From the NCBI GenBank assembly GCA_003868215.1, contig QWDQ01000020.1:124001-188000 (forward strand): DNA of 64,000 bases. Direction: 5' to 3'. Position 1 is the stretch's first letter. Every line of letters begins with the position of its first letter. This stretch comes from Pseudophaeomoniella oleicola (lineage: Eukaryota > Ascomycota > Eurotiomycetes > Phaeomoniellales > Phaeomoniellaceae). Positions 1 through 9,239 of this stretch are shown in pieces. Below the pieces are notes generated by a model. The model worked only from the letters and a program-made list of their open reading frames with translations. It was not told where the DNA came from and ran no database searches. A program made the translations under genes and the position numbers.

Positions 1-456
1 TACTACGAGGATGTCGATCCTCGATTCGCTTCGACCGATCCACAACCTGCAATTCCTGCTTCGTTGGCTCCTGGTCAGCGTCAGGAAGGTCAATTAGAAG
101 CAAGTAACAGTTATGATGATCTCCAAGAAGGTGCTCGTTCTCCAGCTGCCAGTGAAGCAAGCCATTTCACTTCAGTCAGTCAAAGGCCTGTTAATCCACA
201 TTGGAGACCTGCACCAGGTGACATGATGTCAATGCCAACCCGACGACCGACACAGCAACAGCAGCAAGAAGTATTGTTGGACAGTAATCCCGATTTCAAT
301 ATTCCAGGTGCGACTAGAGGGGGTATGAGAGGAAGAGGAGGAGGTGGTCGAGGTGGTGGTGGTGGTGGTATTGTCCCACCAAGCAGAATTCCGGCTCAAA
401 TACCAGGATATGGATTAGGTGGTGATGGAAGGTATCCCAGCCCTGCTGCATTATGA
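1..456 (+). CDS. palI: PalI/Rim9-like protein, C-terminal part
   Basis: Open from base 1, so the 5' part lies outside the window; about 151 residues remain, ending at a TGA at 454-456. The tail is hydrophilic and disordered. It has a YYEDVDPRF motif at the left edge, a GARSPAASEASHFTSVSQR segment at about residues 45-63 counted from base 1, a polyQ run, an RGGMRGRGGGGRGGGGGG patch and a short proline-containing end. This order (YEDVDPRF, then ARSPA..S.FTS(I/V)SQRxVNPxW, then glycine-arginine rich) is what I recall from fungal PalI/Rim9 tails. PalI is a SUR7-type four-pass plasma-membrane protein that helps PalH sense ambient pH. The membrane part is not visible, so the assignment rests on the tail alone. 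Confidence 0.6.
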   Translation, partial: YYEDVDPRFASTDPQPAIPASLAPGQRQEGQLEASNSYDDLQEGARSPAASEASHFTSVSQRPVNPHWRPAPGDMMSMPTRRPTQQQQQEVLLDSNPDFNIPGATRGGMRGRGGGGRGGGGGGIVPPSRIPAQIPGYGLGGDGRYPSPAAL

Positions 457-1218
457 TCGAATACCGATCATGTCTGGATTCGGGGACGACATCGCCTTTC
501 TGTTATAAAGGTCATAAGTGGAAACATTCAATAAATAAGGAATTTTTAGATATATGGGATCTCTTTATGCGTCTGTGACCTGGGAGGATGAGCTCATGAC
601 AGGTCTAATTGACAGTCCGGGTCAGGAATCGGTAGAGAGAAGCTAGATCTTTCTCTACAAATACTCCAGTATATATGGTACCAGATTTTGATAGGTACAT
701 TAGGATCGACTTTTGAAATAATGAATCCCCTTCTGGAAGATGGTTAGGTCTATATCTGAAATGTTTGAGAATCTTTGTTTGGCGCAACTCATCAAGTCCG
801 GTCTCATCGTAAATCCTGCATCATACCCGCAGATTTGGAGAGTTGAAATGAGTGAGTTGGATGTATGAATAGATGTGTTGATGTTGTTGCATTAAGTTGA
901 CATCATCGTCATCATCGTCATCATCCCCCATCCTTCCCTCCCAGAAGCGAAGCAAACCAACAACAGGACTATATCAGTATATATGACCAGATCTCTATCC
1001 ATCATCACACACTTAGACTCTCCGTACGGGTGCAAAACATCCATACCTACCTACGAATCAATCATACTACATACAATCAATCAAATCAAATCACAAATTT
1101 TGTTCCTTTCCCTTTTTCCAATTTTCACGATATCCATACAGAACCCGTCGTGGTGTTGTTGTGCTGTGTTGTGCTTTGATATAGATAATAGTCGGCTAGG
1201 GGGTGGGGATATACTACT
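457..1218. other. Intergenic, no gene seen
   Basis: Holds a short (CATCGT)-type microsatellite at about 901-927 and AT-rich stretches. Short ORFs on both strands here have no protein-like composition. The right half is probably the promoter and leader of the small gene starting at 1219. Confidence 0.5.
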
Positions 1219-1657
1219 ATGTCCAAAGAACAGGAACCGGTACGTTACCTACCTACCTATCTACCTAGTTAGGTACATAGGTACATGCATACCTACTCAT
1301 CTATTTTGTGTTACTGTTATAGATCGATACCACACACGGTGATCATGATGAGGATGGTAAACAGGAAGATATCACCAATGAACATGGTCAAGGACTAGAA
1401 AATCAGAGAGCAGAGGAAGCGTTGGTAAATCCCGTCCCCCATCTCCTATTCTTCTTCTTCTAAGAACTACGACCGGGGTCTAGACATCATCAACATCTCC
1501 AGCGGTAACGCAGGCGTCAAGGCGCGGGAAAGAACATGTTACGCATGTTGGTGTTAAGGGGCAGACTGAGCGGGAGGAGATAGGTGAGGGGGGAAAGAAA
1601 GGGGTTGGGATTGGGGCGAAGATTAAGAAGGCGTTGGGGATGCCGGGGTTTAGATAG
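1219..1657 (+). CDS. Small three-exon protein, 88 aa, function unknown
   Basis: I predict exons 1219-1239, 1323-1424 and 1514-1657. All junctions are phase 0, with donors GTACGT and GTAAAT and acceptors TATAG and CGCAG. The ATG has an A at -3. The joined product starts MSKEQEP, has an acidic, polar middle (HGDHDEDGKQ) and ends in a glycine/lysine-rich tail finishing KKALGMPGFR. No signal peptide or membrane segment is visible. The first intron is full of TACC repeats. An earlier acceptor at about 1500 would run straight into a stop, which favours the one used. Small charged glycine-rich proteins of this kind occur in many filamentous fungi, but I do not recognise this one. The gene model rests on consistent splice phases and protein-like composition. 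Confidence 0.5.
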
Positions 1658-1731
1658 AGAGGGTAGACAAGAGGAGGGGAGGGAGGGGTGGTCTATTGAT
1701 TAGGAGTGTGTCTATGCTGTAGCGATACTGC

Positions 1732-2526
1732 TCATTTCATGAATCCCCTGTACTTCTTTCCAAACGTCTCATCCCAAGCCTCGACCTGCTGCTTCGCCAT
1801 TCCGGGTCCGATCGTCTCGACATCCGCCTCCCATCCTTTCCTTACATCCTCCATGAACTCGTCAATACTCATCGCCGCCGCACCTTTCGCCTTCTTGTTG
1901 TCGTCGGGATCCAATCTCTCGCGATGCAGATCCGTCTCGACGGCAGGCGGGGCGATTTCGACGACGCGGATCGGAGAGCCGGCCTTGTCGAGCTGGGTGC
2001 GTAGGTTCGTCGTGAAGGAATGGAGCCAGGCTTTCGTGCCGTTGTAGACCGGGTTGACGAGGCTGAAGGGGAGGAAGCCGAGGATGGAGGAGATGTTCAT
2101 GATGACGGCGCCGTGCGGGAGGGTCGTGAAGTGTTGCTGGATCAGCGTGACGCAGAGGTGTAGGGGCCCGCGGATGTTGATGTTGATTTCCTCGTCGGCT
2201 TTCGAGAGGTCGAAGGTGTAGTCTGGACCGAGGATTTGGAACGGACGTTGGACACCGGCGTTGTTGATCAGGCAATCTAGGTCTGGGTGCTCTTTGACGA
2301 TTTTCTTCACGAACGGTTCGATGGATCGACTGTCGCCCGTGTCGAGGACGTAGTATGCCGTCGCTCCGATTTCTTTGGCAGTTTCTTGCAGCTTTGATTC
2401 CGTGCGTCCCACGATGATCACTTTCTTGCCGCGTTTGAGAAGGTCGATGGCCATGGCTTTACCTAGACCACCACCACCACCTGTGATCAGGGCACATTTG
2501 AACGAAAGTGTAGGGACAGGAGCCAT
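1732..2526 (-). CDS. Short-chain dehydrogenase/reductase, 264 aa
   Basis: Classical SDR Rossmann fold. The cofactor-binding glycine motif TGGGGGLG lies at residues 15-22, the structural NNAG at 88-91, the catalytic-region serines at 146-147 and the active-site Y161-x3-K165 (YNGTK). It therefore should use NAD(P)H to reduce or oxidise a carbonyl or alcohol; the substrate cannot be read from sequence. Length fits a soluble classical SDR, and the architecture is like bacterial DltE-type oxidoreductases with fungal relatives. There is no signal peptide or membrane helix, so a cytosolic location is likely. It is intronless. The start chosen is the first ATG, followed directly by the first beta strand. 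The next gene, an ABC1-family protein, is on the same strand 0.5 kb upstream and is transcribed separately. Confidence 0.9.
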   Translation of the reverse strand: MAPVPTLSFKCALITGGGGGLGKAMAIDLLKRGKKVIIVGRTESKLQETAKEIGATAYYVLDTGDSRSIEPFVKKIVKEHPDLDCLINNAGVQRPFQILGPDYTFDLSKADEEININIRGPLHLCVTLIQQHFTTLPHGAVIMNISSILGFLPFSLVNPVYNGTKAWLHSFTTNLRTQLDKAGSPIRVVEIAPPAVETDLHRERLDPDDNKKAKGAAAMSIDEFMEDVRKGWEADVETIGPGMAKQQVEAWDETFGKKYRGFMK

Positions 2527-3024
2527 GTTGTATGAGACGGTCTAAGCCGTGCAACGTAGACAGAAGTTGAAGAAAACAAGTCCTGCAATCTTTCACGGAT
2601 ACAAGACTATTTCACAGTCAACAAGTTCGGTCTTATATAGAGAATAGCCTTTTTGATTGTTTATATGGAGAATACGTGTTTTCGGCACTTGTGATGGCGA
2701 AAGTGAATGAGAATCGCTGGTGGAATCTCAGTGACGTTCGTTGAATCGATGACGTTGATTATGTAAGAAACCGATGTTCTTTAAAGGGGGTATATTGATG
2801 GTAGAGAGTCTATGTACAAGACATGGAACATGTACAGACCACGTTACTCCTGATGTCAGTAATCCTCATGATGTTGATGGTGACGACGTTTTCTTTTGAG
2901 GTTTGAAATCACCAACGCCGCTCGAATTCCCATCCCCATGCTTCCGAAAACGAGGACCGAAAACATCTAAAGTAACCACTGAAAGGTCAAGGTCACCATC
3001 ATCATCCATTCGTATCTCTATTCT
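2527..3024. other. Intergenic, no gene seen
   Basis: Promoter of the SDR gene on the left and 3' region of the ABC1-family gene on the right. A TATATAG-like stretch lies near 2633-2640 on the plus strand. I see no RNA gene or repeat. Confidence 0.5.
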
Positions 3025-5016
3025 CTATCCTGAAAATACGTCGTGGTTCAATTCCACTCCCATACCCTTGGCCATCCGTCTCATTTGCTCTTCCATATCA
3101 TCTTCCATCCCCTTACCCCTGCCGAAGATTTGCTTGACCCGTGACCAAAACCAGAATGCATCTGTTGCCAACAAGATGAGTTGGAATCTTACATGGCTTC
3201 CGTAGTTCTTCCATCGAATGAACCAAGGAAGGCTTCGATCTTCGGTCAATGAACGGCTTGCCCACTGTCCTGTAATTCTGATTCGGTTGACTGGGCTGCC
3301 GAGGAATTGATTGTTTCCTTGCACAATCCGCATATTCCGACCGATGAATATCAACTCACGAGGCCATTTCTCCTCATCTCCGAGTATCTCACGCACACCC
3401 TTTCGCATTGCTTGTTGCATTTCGAAATGGCGCTTCCTTTGCTCTGCCTTACTGACACCGCGTATTCTGTCAGATGTCGACCGATCGCCTCCTTCATACG
3501 GTCTCATCAGTGTCGCCGATGCAAAAATATCTGGATTCCTAACACCCCACTCCGAGACAACAGACTTGATCGTGTCGTTGTCAAATGCCATTAATGCCTT
3601 CCAGAACGTCGAGTATTGATTACGAAATTCATCAGACATGTGGATGTAGAGACCGTGATCAATCAGAACAAGCTCGGAATGACCGTTCGGTAACCTTCGA
3701 ATGAAGATGTTACCCGGGTGCGGATCACAATGTACCCAACCCCAAAGGAACATCTGCGCAGAGAACAGATCGACCATAGTAGTCATCACTTCCTTCACAG
3801 AGAGACCTAGGCCTCCATTCTGCCTTGGACCTTTCCAAGATGTACGTTCAGGCTTGAGATTCGCCGTCGCACCTCGACGGACTCCTGTAGATAATGACTG
3901 CATATTTGGCTCATCCAGAGGAGTGCCATGACAACCAGGACTACCCTTTCCATAGCCACCTCTCCACGGTCGACTTATAGCTTCCTTATCCCATAACCGT
4001 ACACCTTCGATCCATTCCGCGGTCATGATTCTTCTTGACGAGAGCTCACGGTAGACCTTTGGGACATAGGCTCGATTCCGTAGCCGGGGTTCGCCGTTCA
4101 CAAACTCTTTCATTCTCTCTGCATTGTCGGCTTCGTTGACAAAATCGGTTTCCAGCATCAATCGCTCCGTTATGAATGGCACCAGAGTATAAAATGGTAT
4201 GTCGAACCATTTCGAGTAAACCCATGCCACGACCTTGAATGTGAACAGATCCCATCCCACCTGTTGTGCTATTTCTCTCTTCTGGACCTTGATGGCAACT
4301 TCTCTCCCATCCGCCAGTCTAGCCCAATGTACTTGCGCAACACTGGCGCTTGCTCTTGCGACCTTTTCCATAACACCTTTGCCCTCCTCGCCACTGAAGC
4401 TGATCCCAAATACTTCTTCAGGACTCCCTCCGAAATCTTCCCTGATTACCCTTTCGACATCTTTCCAGTCATCTTGTGGCGCATCATCGAACATCTTTGC
4501 AAACATTTTCTGGAATTCTGGAGGTAAAACTGCTGACTGCATCGCGATCGCCTGTCCAATCTTGAGGTATAACCCGCCATTCGTCCTCAACAAATCATTG
4601 AATCGAATCGCATTCCGTCGATGTACATCTGTGATGTCACCCCCAAACGGTGGATTCTCTCTGAAATTGATCTTGTAATCTATGGCAGCGGTAAGAGCTA
4701 GGATGAACGTTCGTAAACTACGTGTAATGGCAGAAGAATTGAATTGTGTGTCGGTCGTATATACAGCGGCGGAGAAGAGTGCCAGGTAAGTGAAGCGCCG
4801 TAACCATTTTCGTGTTCTTTTGTACTGCTTCGCTGGAACTGCTTTGCCTAAAGACTCGGGACTTGGCGGTAGGAAACGACTGAATTGTTCGGTCTGGAGG
4901 TTGCGACGTAGGATATGTGAACGGATGGGGAGTCGCTGTTCGGCAAGGCGTAATCGAGGCAAGGAATGGTGCAGACAACGTGCGCAGATTGACTGCTGCC
5001 CAGGTCTAAATGCCAT
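3025..5016 (-). CDS. MCP2: Mitochondrial ABC1/COQ8-family atypical kinase (Mcp2/Cqd2-like), 663 aa
   Basis: The N-terminus is rich in arginine and lacks acid residues for about 40 residues, as expected of a mitochondrial presequence, and is followed by a hydrophobic segment at about 75-90. The UbiB-family signature KxGQ (K152, G154, Q155) is present. So are the ATP-binding lysine in VAIKVQ (K243), the catalytic-loop HCDPHPGN (429-436) and the metal-binding LIDHG (D453). Within the family, the segment before KxGQ (KINFRENPPFGGDITDVHRR) resembles the ADCK1/yeast Mcp2 (Cqd2) branch rather than Coq8. Yeast Cqd2 acts at the inner membrane in coenzyme Q distribution and phospholipid homeostasis. 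A proline/glycine-rich insertion of about 50 residues (350-400) sits inside the kinase fold. It is intronless. The family is certain; the Mcp2 branch is likely. Confidence 0.85.
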   Translation of the reverse strand: MAFRPGQQSICARCLHHSLPRLRLAEQRLPIRSHILRRNLQTEQFSRFLPPSPESLGKAVPAKQYKRTRKWLRRFTYLALFSAAVYTTDTQFNSSAITRSLRTFILALTAAIDYKINFRENPPFGGDITDVHRRNAIRFNDLLRTNGGLYLKIGQAIAMQSAVLPPEFQKMFAKMFDDAPQDDWKDVERVIREDFGGSPEEVFGISFSGEEGKGVMEKVARASASVAQVHWARLADGREVAIKVQKREIAQQVGWDLFTFKVVAWVYSKWFDIPFYTLVPFITERLMLETDFVNEADNAERMKEFVNGEPRLRNRAYVPKVYRELSSRRIMTAEWIEGVRLWDKEAISRPWRGGYGKGSPGCHGTPLDEPNMQSLSTGVRRGATANLKPERTSWKGPRQNGGLGLSVKEVMTTMVDLFSAQMFLWGWVHCDPHPGNIFIRRLPNGHSELVLIDHGLYIHMSDEFRNQYSTFWKALMAFDNDTIKSVVSEWGVRNPDIFASATLMRPYEGGDRSTSDRIRGVSKAEQRKRHFEMQQAMRKGVREILGDEEKWPRELIFIGRNMRIVQGNNQFLGSPVNRIRITGQWASRSLTEDRSLPWFIRWKNYGSHVRFQLILLATDAFWFWSRVKQIFGRGKGMEDDMEEQMRRMAKGMGVELNHDVFSG

Positions 5017-6285
5017 TAGAGGCCGTTTCTAGCCAAAAGTCGCAATAAGCAACTTCTGCGGTGTTGTGTAAGCTCAGAGTTGGAAAATCTTATGTGGCAG
5101 CCTGAGGTGCATGATAATCTGTATAACCTGAATAGGAAATTCTGATAAGGCGGTAAGCAATCAGAGTCATGACGTCCTCGATGATTTCGTATCAAACATC
5201 AGAAAAAGGCATCAGCCTCATAAAATTTACTGTGCTCATGATCCCACTCAGCGCTACGATGTACTTACAATCATATTACTCAATCGCTTCGATTTCTAGT
5301 GTTCAATTGCAGTCGCATACGTGGTACTCTCAAACAGTCCAGGGAGTCCCCACGGAGGATATCACATTGAAGTGAGCAGCATCAGCACATACTGGCATGT
5401 GAGCATCCACGGTAGGGCTGAACGAAGCAAGTAGACTCTCTACTCGTGAGCCTAGCCGCGCCTAGACATGACCAGCAGACGATCCAATTCCTCATTATTC
5501 ATGGCACTGCATTGGCTTTCCAGGGTCCAATGAAGTACAGTCAGGGTGAAGAGGAGCCAGTGCACTCGGCTCCGTTGATCCCTTTCCTATCGGCTTTCCC
5601 GTTATAGTAGAACTGCTGTCTTCATCTTGATCATCTCTATTTCCAAGATCTGTGTTCTTCATGGCGAGATCCCTACGTTATGTTCATGCTGTCCAAGAAG
5701 CGAAGGATATCGATCGGAGATAGAGCCGAGAGAATAGGAGGTCCGTTACGGTGGACATCAATGTACGCAACGTGCACTTTCGCATTCCATCCGATATCTC
5801 TTTCTTATCTCCCGTCTATCCCCGACCCTTCGCCTGTGCTGATTCTCGACACAACATCGCCACACGATGGATGTGCCAGACTACTTTGTTGTAAAGGAGT
5901 TCCGCACCTCACATTCCCTAGTCCCCTCAGAAACTTATCAGAACCGATGGGACTCTGCGCGCTATTTACCAATTTCCCTACCATACTACCCCGAACCTGT
6001 CGCCAATCAACGCAGAACCCCGCGCGACTACAAGATCTGATCACTTGCACAAGGTATGTCAACGACCAGCAGCCGTCATCGCTGTTCCGTCTTGATCGAT
6101 GAGATAATGTAGTAGACTTCTCCGTAAAGTTATATGTGGATGGACCAACATCCCTGCTGTGAATTATATATCAATCCAAGGTATCCATTGGTTTCTCGTG
6201 CACAAAATTGATATATACGAAAGCCTTCTTTCTTCACCTAGCCTTTCCACTTTTTTGCGTTGTCTTTCATCATCTTCTTCATGGT
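5017..6285. other. Intergenic, no gene seen
   Basis: Divergent promoter region between the ABC1-family gene (left, minus) and the MDR reductase (right, plus). The 140-codon and 85-codon ORFs that overlap on opposite strands at 5680-6102 have random composition and no splice-supported continuation. Confidence 0.45.
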
Positions 6286-7649
6286 ATGAGTTCGGCTGCT
6301 ACATTAACACAAACATCGCACCCCGCTCTTTCTACACATACATATTCTACCGCTTCCATGACTTCCACACAAACAAGGTCTTCCTTTTTCGATTCCTTCA
6401 TGGACGGTGCTTGGAAAACACAGTCGAGGAGGTTACGGCGGAAGTTACGGGAGCGCCGATCCAGTCACAAGGAACGCAACGTTCTCATTGGAATTCAATC
6501 CTCCAGTGACACTACCGTTGCTGAATCAATCGTGGTTGAACCAAAGTCGGAGGAGCCCATGGTTCAATCGACTCGGGTAGCACAACGAGCGCTGACGGTA
6601 GCACGAAAAGGCGAATATGAGCTGGTCGATGCGCATCCATTCCCTGAGTTGCATCATGAAGAGGAGGTCGTCATCCACAACTATGCTACCGGGCTGAATC
6701 CGATCGATTGGAAGAGTGTGGATTTTAATTTCTGTATGCCAGAATTCCCATGGATCAATGGGAGGGAAATGGCTGGAGTTGTGGAGAAGGTTGGATCGGA
6801 GGTCAAAGATTTTAAAGTCGGAGACAGAGTATGGACGAGTAAGTTTATCTCGACGGATTGTAGACCGCATGCTGATCAGATGCAGGTACATATTACCGTG
6901 ACCGTCGAGCGGGATGCTTCCAGGAATTTGTCACCGTTCCCCAGCACACCGTCGCTCATATCCCAGCAGGCATGTCTTTTGAAGAAGCTGCATGCCTCGG
7001 TGTAGCAGCTCTCACTTCCGCCATGACGCTGTGGAAATGGCTTGAAGTCTCTCGACCTTCTTCAATTCCAACTCCGCCAGCATCTCCAGGGCATGAAGAG
7101 TACTTACTCGTTTGGGGTGGGTCCGCCGTTACCGGCCAGTTTGCAATTCAGCTAGGGAGATTAGGAGGTCTCAAAGTCATCGCCGTCAGTTCCGAAAAGG
7201 CCAGGTCACGGGCAGAGCAGCTTGGTGCCAATCACGTCATTGTCCGAGATGGCAAGACCAACGAGCAGATTCTCGAAGAAATCAGACAGCTAGGCGGTGA
7301 CAACATCACTCGCGCTGTCGATGTTGTTGGTCCCAAGACAGCCGCTTTCGCCATTCAAGCACTTTCAAAGTCGTCGCCATCCAAATTCGCTCCTCTTGCC
7401 ATGATGTCCTCTTCTCAGGAAGTTCCTCCTACCGTTGAAGTCCAGAATGTAGAGATGAAGCGATTCGTTCTCGATCCCTCGTCTCAGGTCTATGCAGAAG
7501 ATTTAAACAGATTACTCGAAAGTGGACAGCTTCAACTCCCGCAGCTAGAGGTCCTAAACGGTGGGCTCGATGCCGTCCCTGAAGGCCTGACCAGACTCAA
7601 GCAGGGCAACATGGAAGGAAAGAAATTAGTTGTGTCAATGAGGAAGTGA
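6286..7649 (+). CDS. Medium-chain dehydrogenase/reductase, enoyl-reductase type, 438 aa
   Basis: Two exons, 6286-6838 and 6886-7649, separated by a 47-nt intron (GTAAGT donor, CTGAT branch, GCAG acceptor). The join restores W-T-S-T-Y-Y-R-D-x-R-A-G-C-F-Q-E-F, a standard MDR passage. The GroES-like half has NYATGLNPIDWK and AGVVEKVGSEVKDFKVGDRVW. The nucleotide-binding half has GGSAVTGQFAIQLGRL and a following SSEKARSRAEQLGANH. The cysteine cluster of zinc alcohol dehydrogenases is absent, which points to a zinc-free NADPH quinone- or enoyl-reductase of the ToxD-like group. An N-terminal extension of about 80 residues, rich in Ser, Thr and Arg, precedes the fold. The ATG at 6286 is preferred to an in-frame one at 6208, which would add a hydrophobic stretch not typical of the family. 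No biosynthetic cluster partners are adjacent. Confidence 0.85.
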
Positions 7650-8135
7650 AGAATGATTGTGGTGCATTATTACATTTAGAATTGCTTGGTATGAGCATGG
7701 AGCATTGGTACGGCGTTCAAAATCATGGCAGGCGCAAAGATGGAGTTGAATTATAATGAGAGGGACAACTGCAGCCAGATGCAAAGTGTCCATGACAGAT
7801 TAGTCGAATCAAAACATGTATATAGATTTTAGCGATGTCTGATTAGATGCATTTATTCGGCATTGTATGAATGTGATTGCTGCCATGTCTCGAAGTGATG
7901 ATTGCATACAGTAATTAAGGAAGGATATTCAGTCAGAAGAAGGCAGAACTGAATGTTCCCCGGATTTTGCGTGAGAAATGTTACTCACTTTGCCCCAACA
8001 GGCGCCAAGCCTAATCTGGAACATCGAATCCAGTGTCAGTCACTCTCCAGCGACCACATCAGGACGTCTCAGGAATACTGAGAACAACTGCTGACAGTGC
8101 AACGGGTTCGGAGTGCAAGGCGCAGACAGACGAAC
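7650..8135. other. Intergenic, no gene seen
   Basis: AT-rich 3' flank of the MDR gene; no open frame or RNA signal that I can support. Confidence 0.45.
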
Positions 8136-8503
8136 ATGTCAATGACTGATGTTCCCGTGAAAGGTTCCATAACACAGAGGACGGAAGAAGCCCTCCCTTC
8201 AACTGTGGTTGATACGTCGAATGACATCTATGACTCAAATGACAGTGTTTGCAATGATTATAGACCCTCGTACAGAACACATGAGATGATGCCTCTGCTG
8301 CGGAGGCCTCACAACGCTTTCTGAATGGCGGCGAGCTAGTAGATGATACTTCGTTGGTGGCTGATATCTCCGAACTCCATGCCGCAACTAACGAGCAATA
8401 TCCTCGAGACAAGAGGGTAGATATAATGAGCCTTGTAGATAGAGAGGCATTTGGTGAAGTCTCCAAGGCCAAGGTGGTGAGAGACCTGTGTTCGGTCTGT
8501 TAG
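8136..8503 (+). pseudogene. Possible small broken or unresolved coding region
   Basis: Two adjoining protein-like stretches occur in different frames. The first, from an ATG at 8136, reads MSMTDVPVKGSITQRTEEAL and stays open to about 8280. The second runs from about 8286 to a TAG at 8501-8503 and reads through DDTSLVADISELHAATNEQ and later LVDREAFGEVSKAKVVRDL. The second part has clear protein-like composition but no ATG of its own in a good place. The frames differ by one step near a GATGAT duplication at about 8284-8289. Either a short exon/intron arrangement I cannot resolve or a frame-broken gene would explain it. No known family is recognised. Confidence 0.3.
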
Positions 8504-8656
8504 AGACGGGTTCACAGAAAAAGATCAACACCCTTCAGACAAGCCATTAACAAGTGACAGAGGGCAAGTGCTTGGCATGTGCAAAAGACTACAGAATATG
8601 ATATCTAGACTATATATTCTATGACTACTCAAATGTTTCCAACAACCACAATCCAA

Positions 8657-8748
8657 TCCGATATTGTCTAACGGTTAGGATATCTCGTTTTCAAGGGTTA
8701 CGCCGAAGAAACGCCGAGAAGGTCGGGGTTCGATTCCCCGTATCGGAG
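8657..8748 (+). tRNA. tRNA-Glu (anticodon UUC) with a 20-nt intron
   Basis: The acceptor stem is TCCGATA (8657-8663) paired with TATCGGA (8741-8747), with discriminator G at 8748. The anticodon stem TCTCG/CGAGA encloses T-T-TTC-A-C, with the anticodon TTC reading GAA. A 20-nt intron beginning AGGGTTACG sits at the canonical place, one base 3' of the anticodon. The T arm is CGGGG-TTCGATT-CCCCG. A run of five T at 8754-8758 is a Pol III terminator. The body matches the usual fungal tRNA-Glu sequence. Confidence 0.95.
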
Positions 8749-8753
8749 TTAGC

Positions 8754-8758
8754 TTTTT
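8754..8758 (+). terminator. RNA polymerase III terminator of tRNA-Glu
   Basis: Five T residues six bases after the mature tRNA 3' end. Confidence 0.85.
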
Positions 8759-9239
8759 GGACAATGTCTGACTTCTTTTTGCTTCACCTTTTGGTTCTTT
8801 CACTGGGTCACATATTGATGTAGTGATTGTGTGTGATTTATATTGAATGGGGTAAGTGAGCCGAAGAACCTCACTATTTCCAACTGTCCCACTTCAGTAT
8901 GCGGGACTTACCAATGATCAAGTGGATTTGCTTGGCAGTATTGCTCCGACTCCGACTCCGCATCCTACATGCCGAACATTTCAAATACGACAGAACGAAG
9001 ATCCCAATATCAACAGCATTTCAAGACAATTGAACTTGCAAGAGTGTATTCCATCAAAGCATTATTATTGGTGATACTGGACTCAACAACGTTGACGGGG
9101 GCATTGCGCCACACCAACCCTCCCCAGTCTTCCTTTCGCAGAGCAGAGGGGCTATGGAGGAGCAATCTTCCATAATGCCCACGACAGGAGGAAAGCAATA
9201 CCAATTGCAATCAATTCCCAATTGCTCTTCTTTTTTGTG
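8759..9239. other. Intergenic, no gene seen
   Basis: Short overlapping ORFs only. A small (CTCCGA)-type repeat lies near 8945-8960. The boundary with the decayed gene to the right is not clear. Confidence 0.35.
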
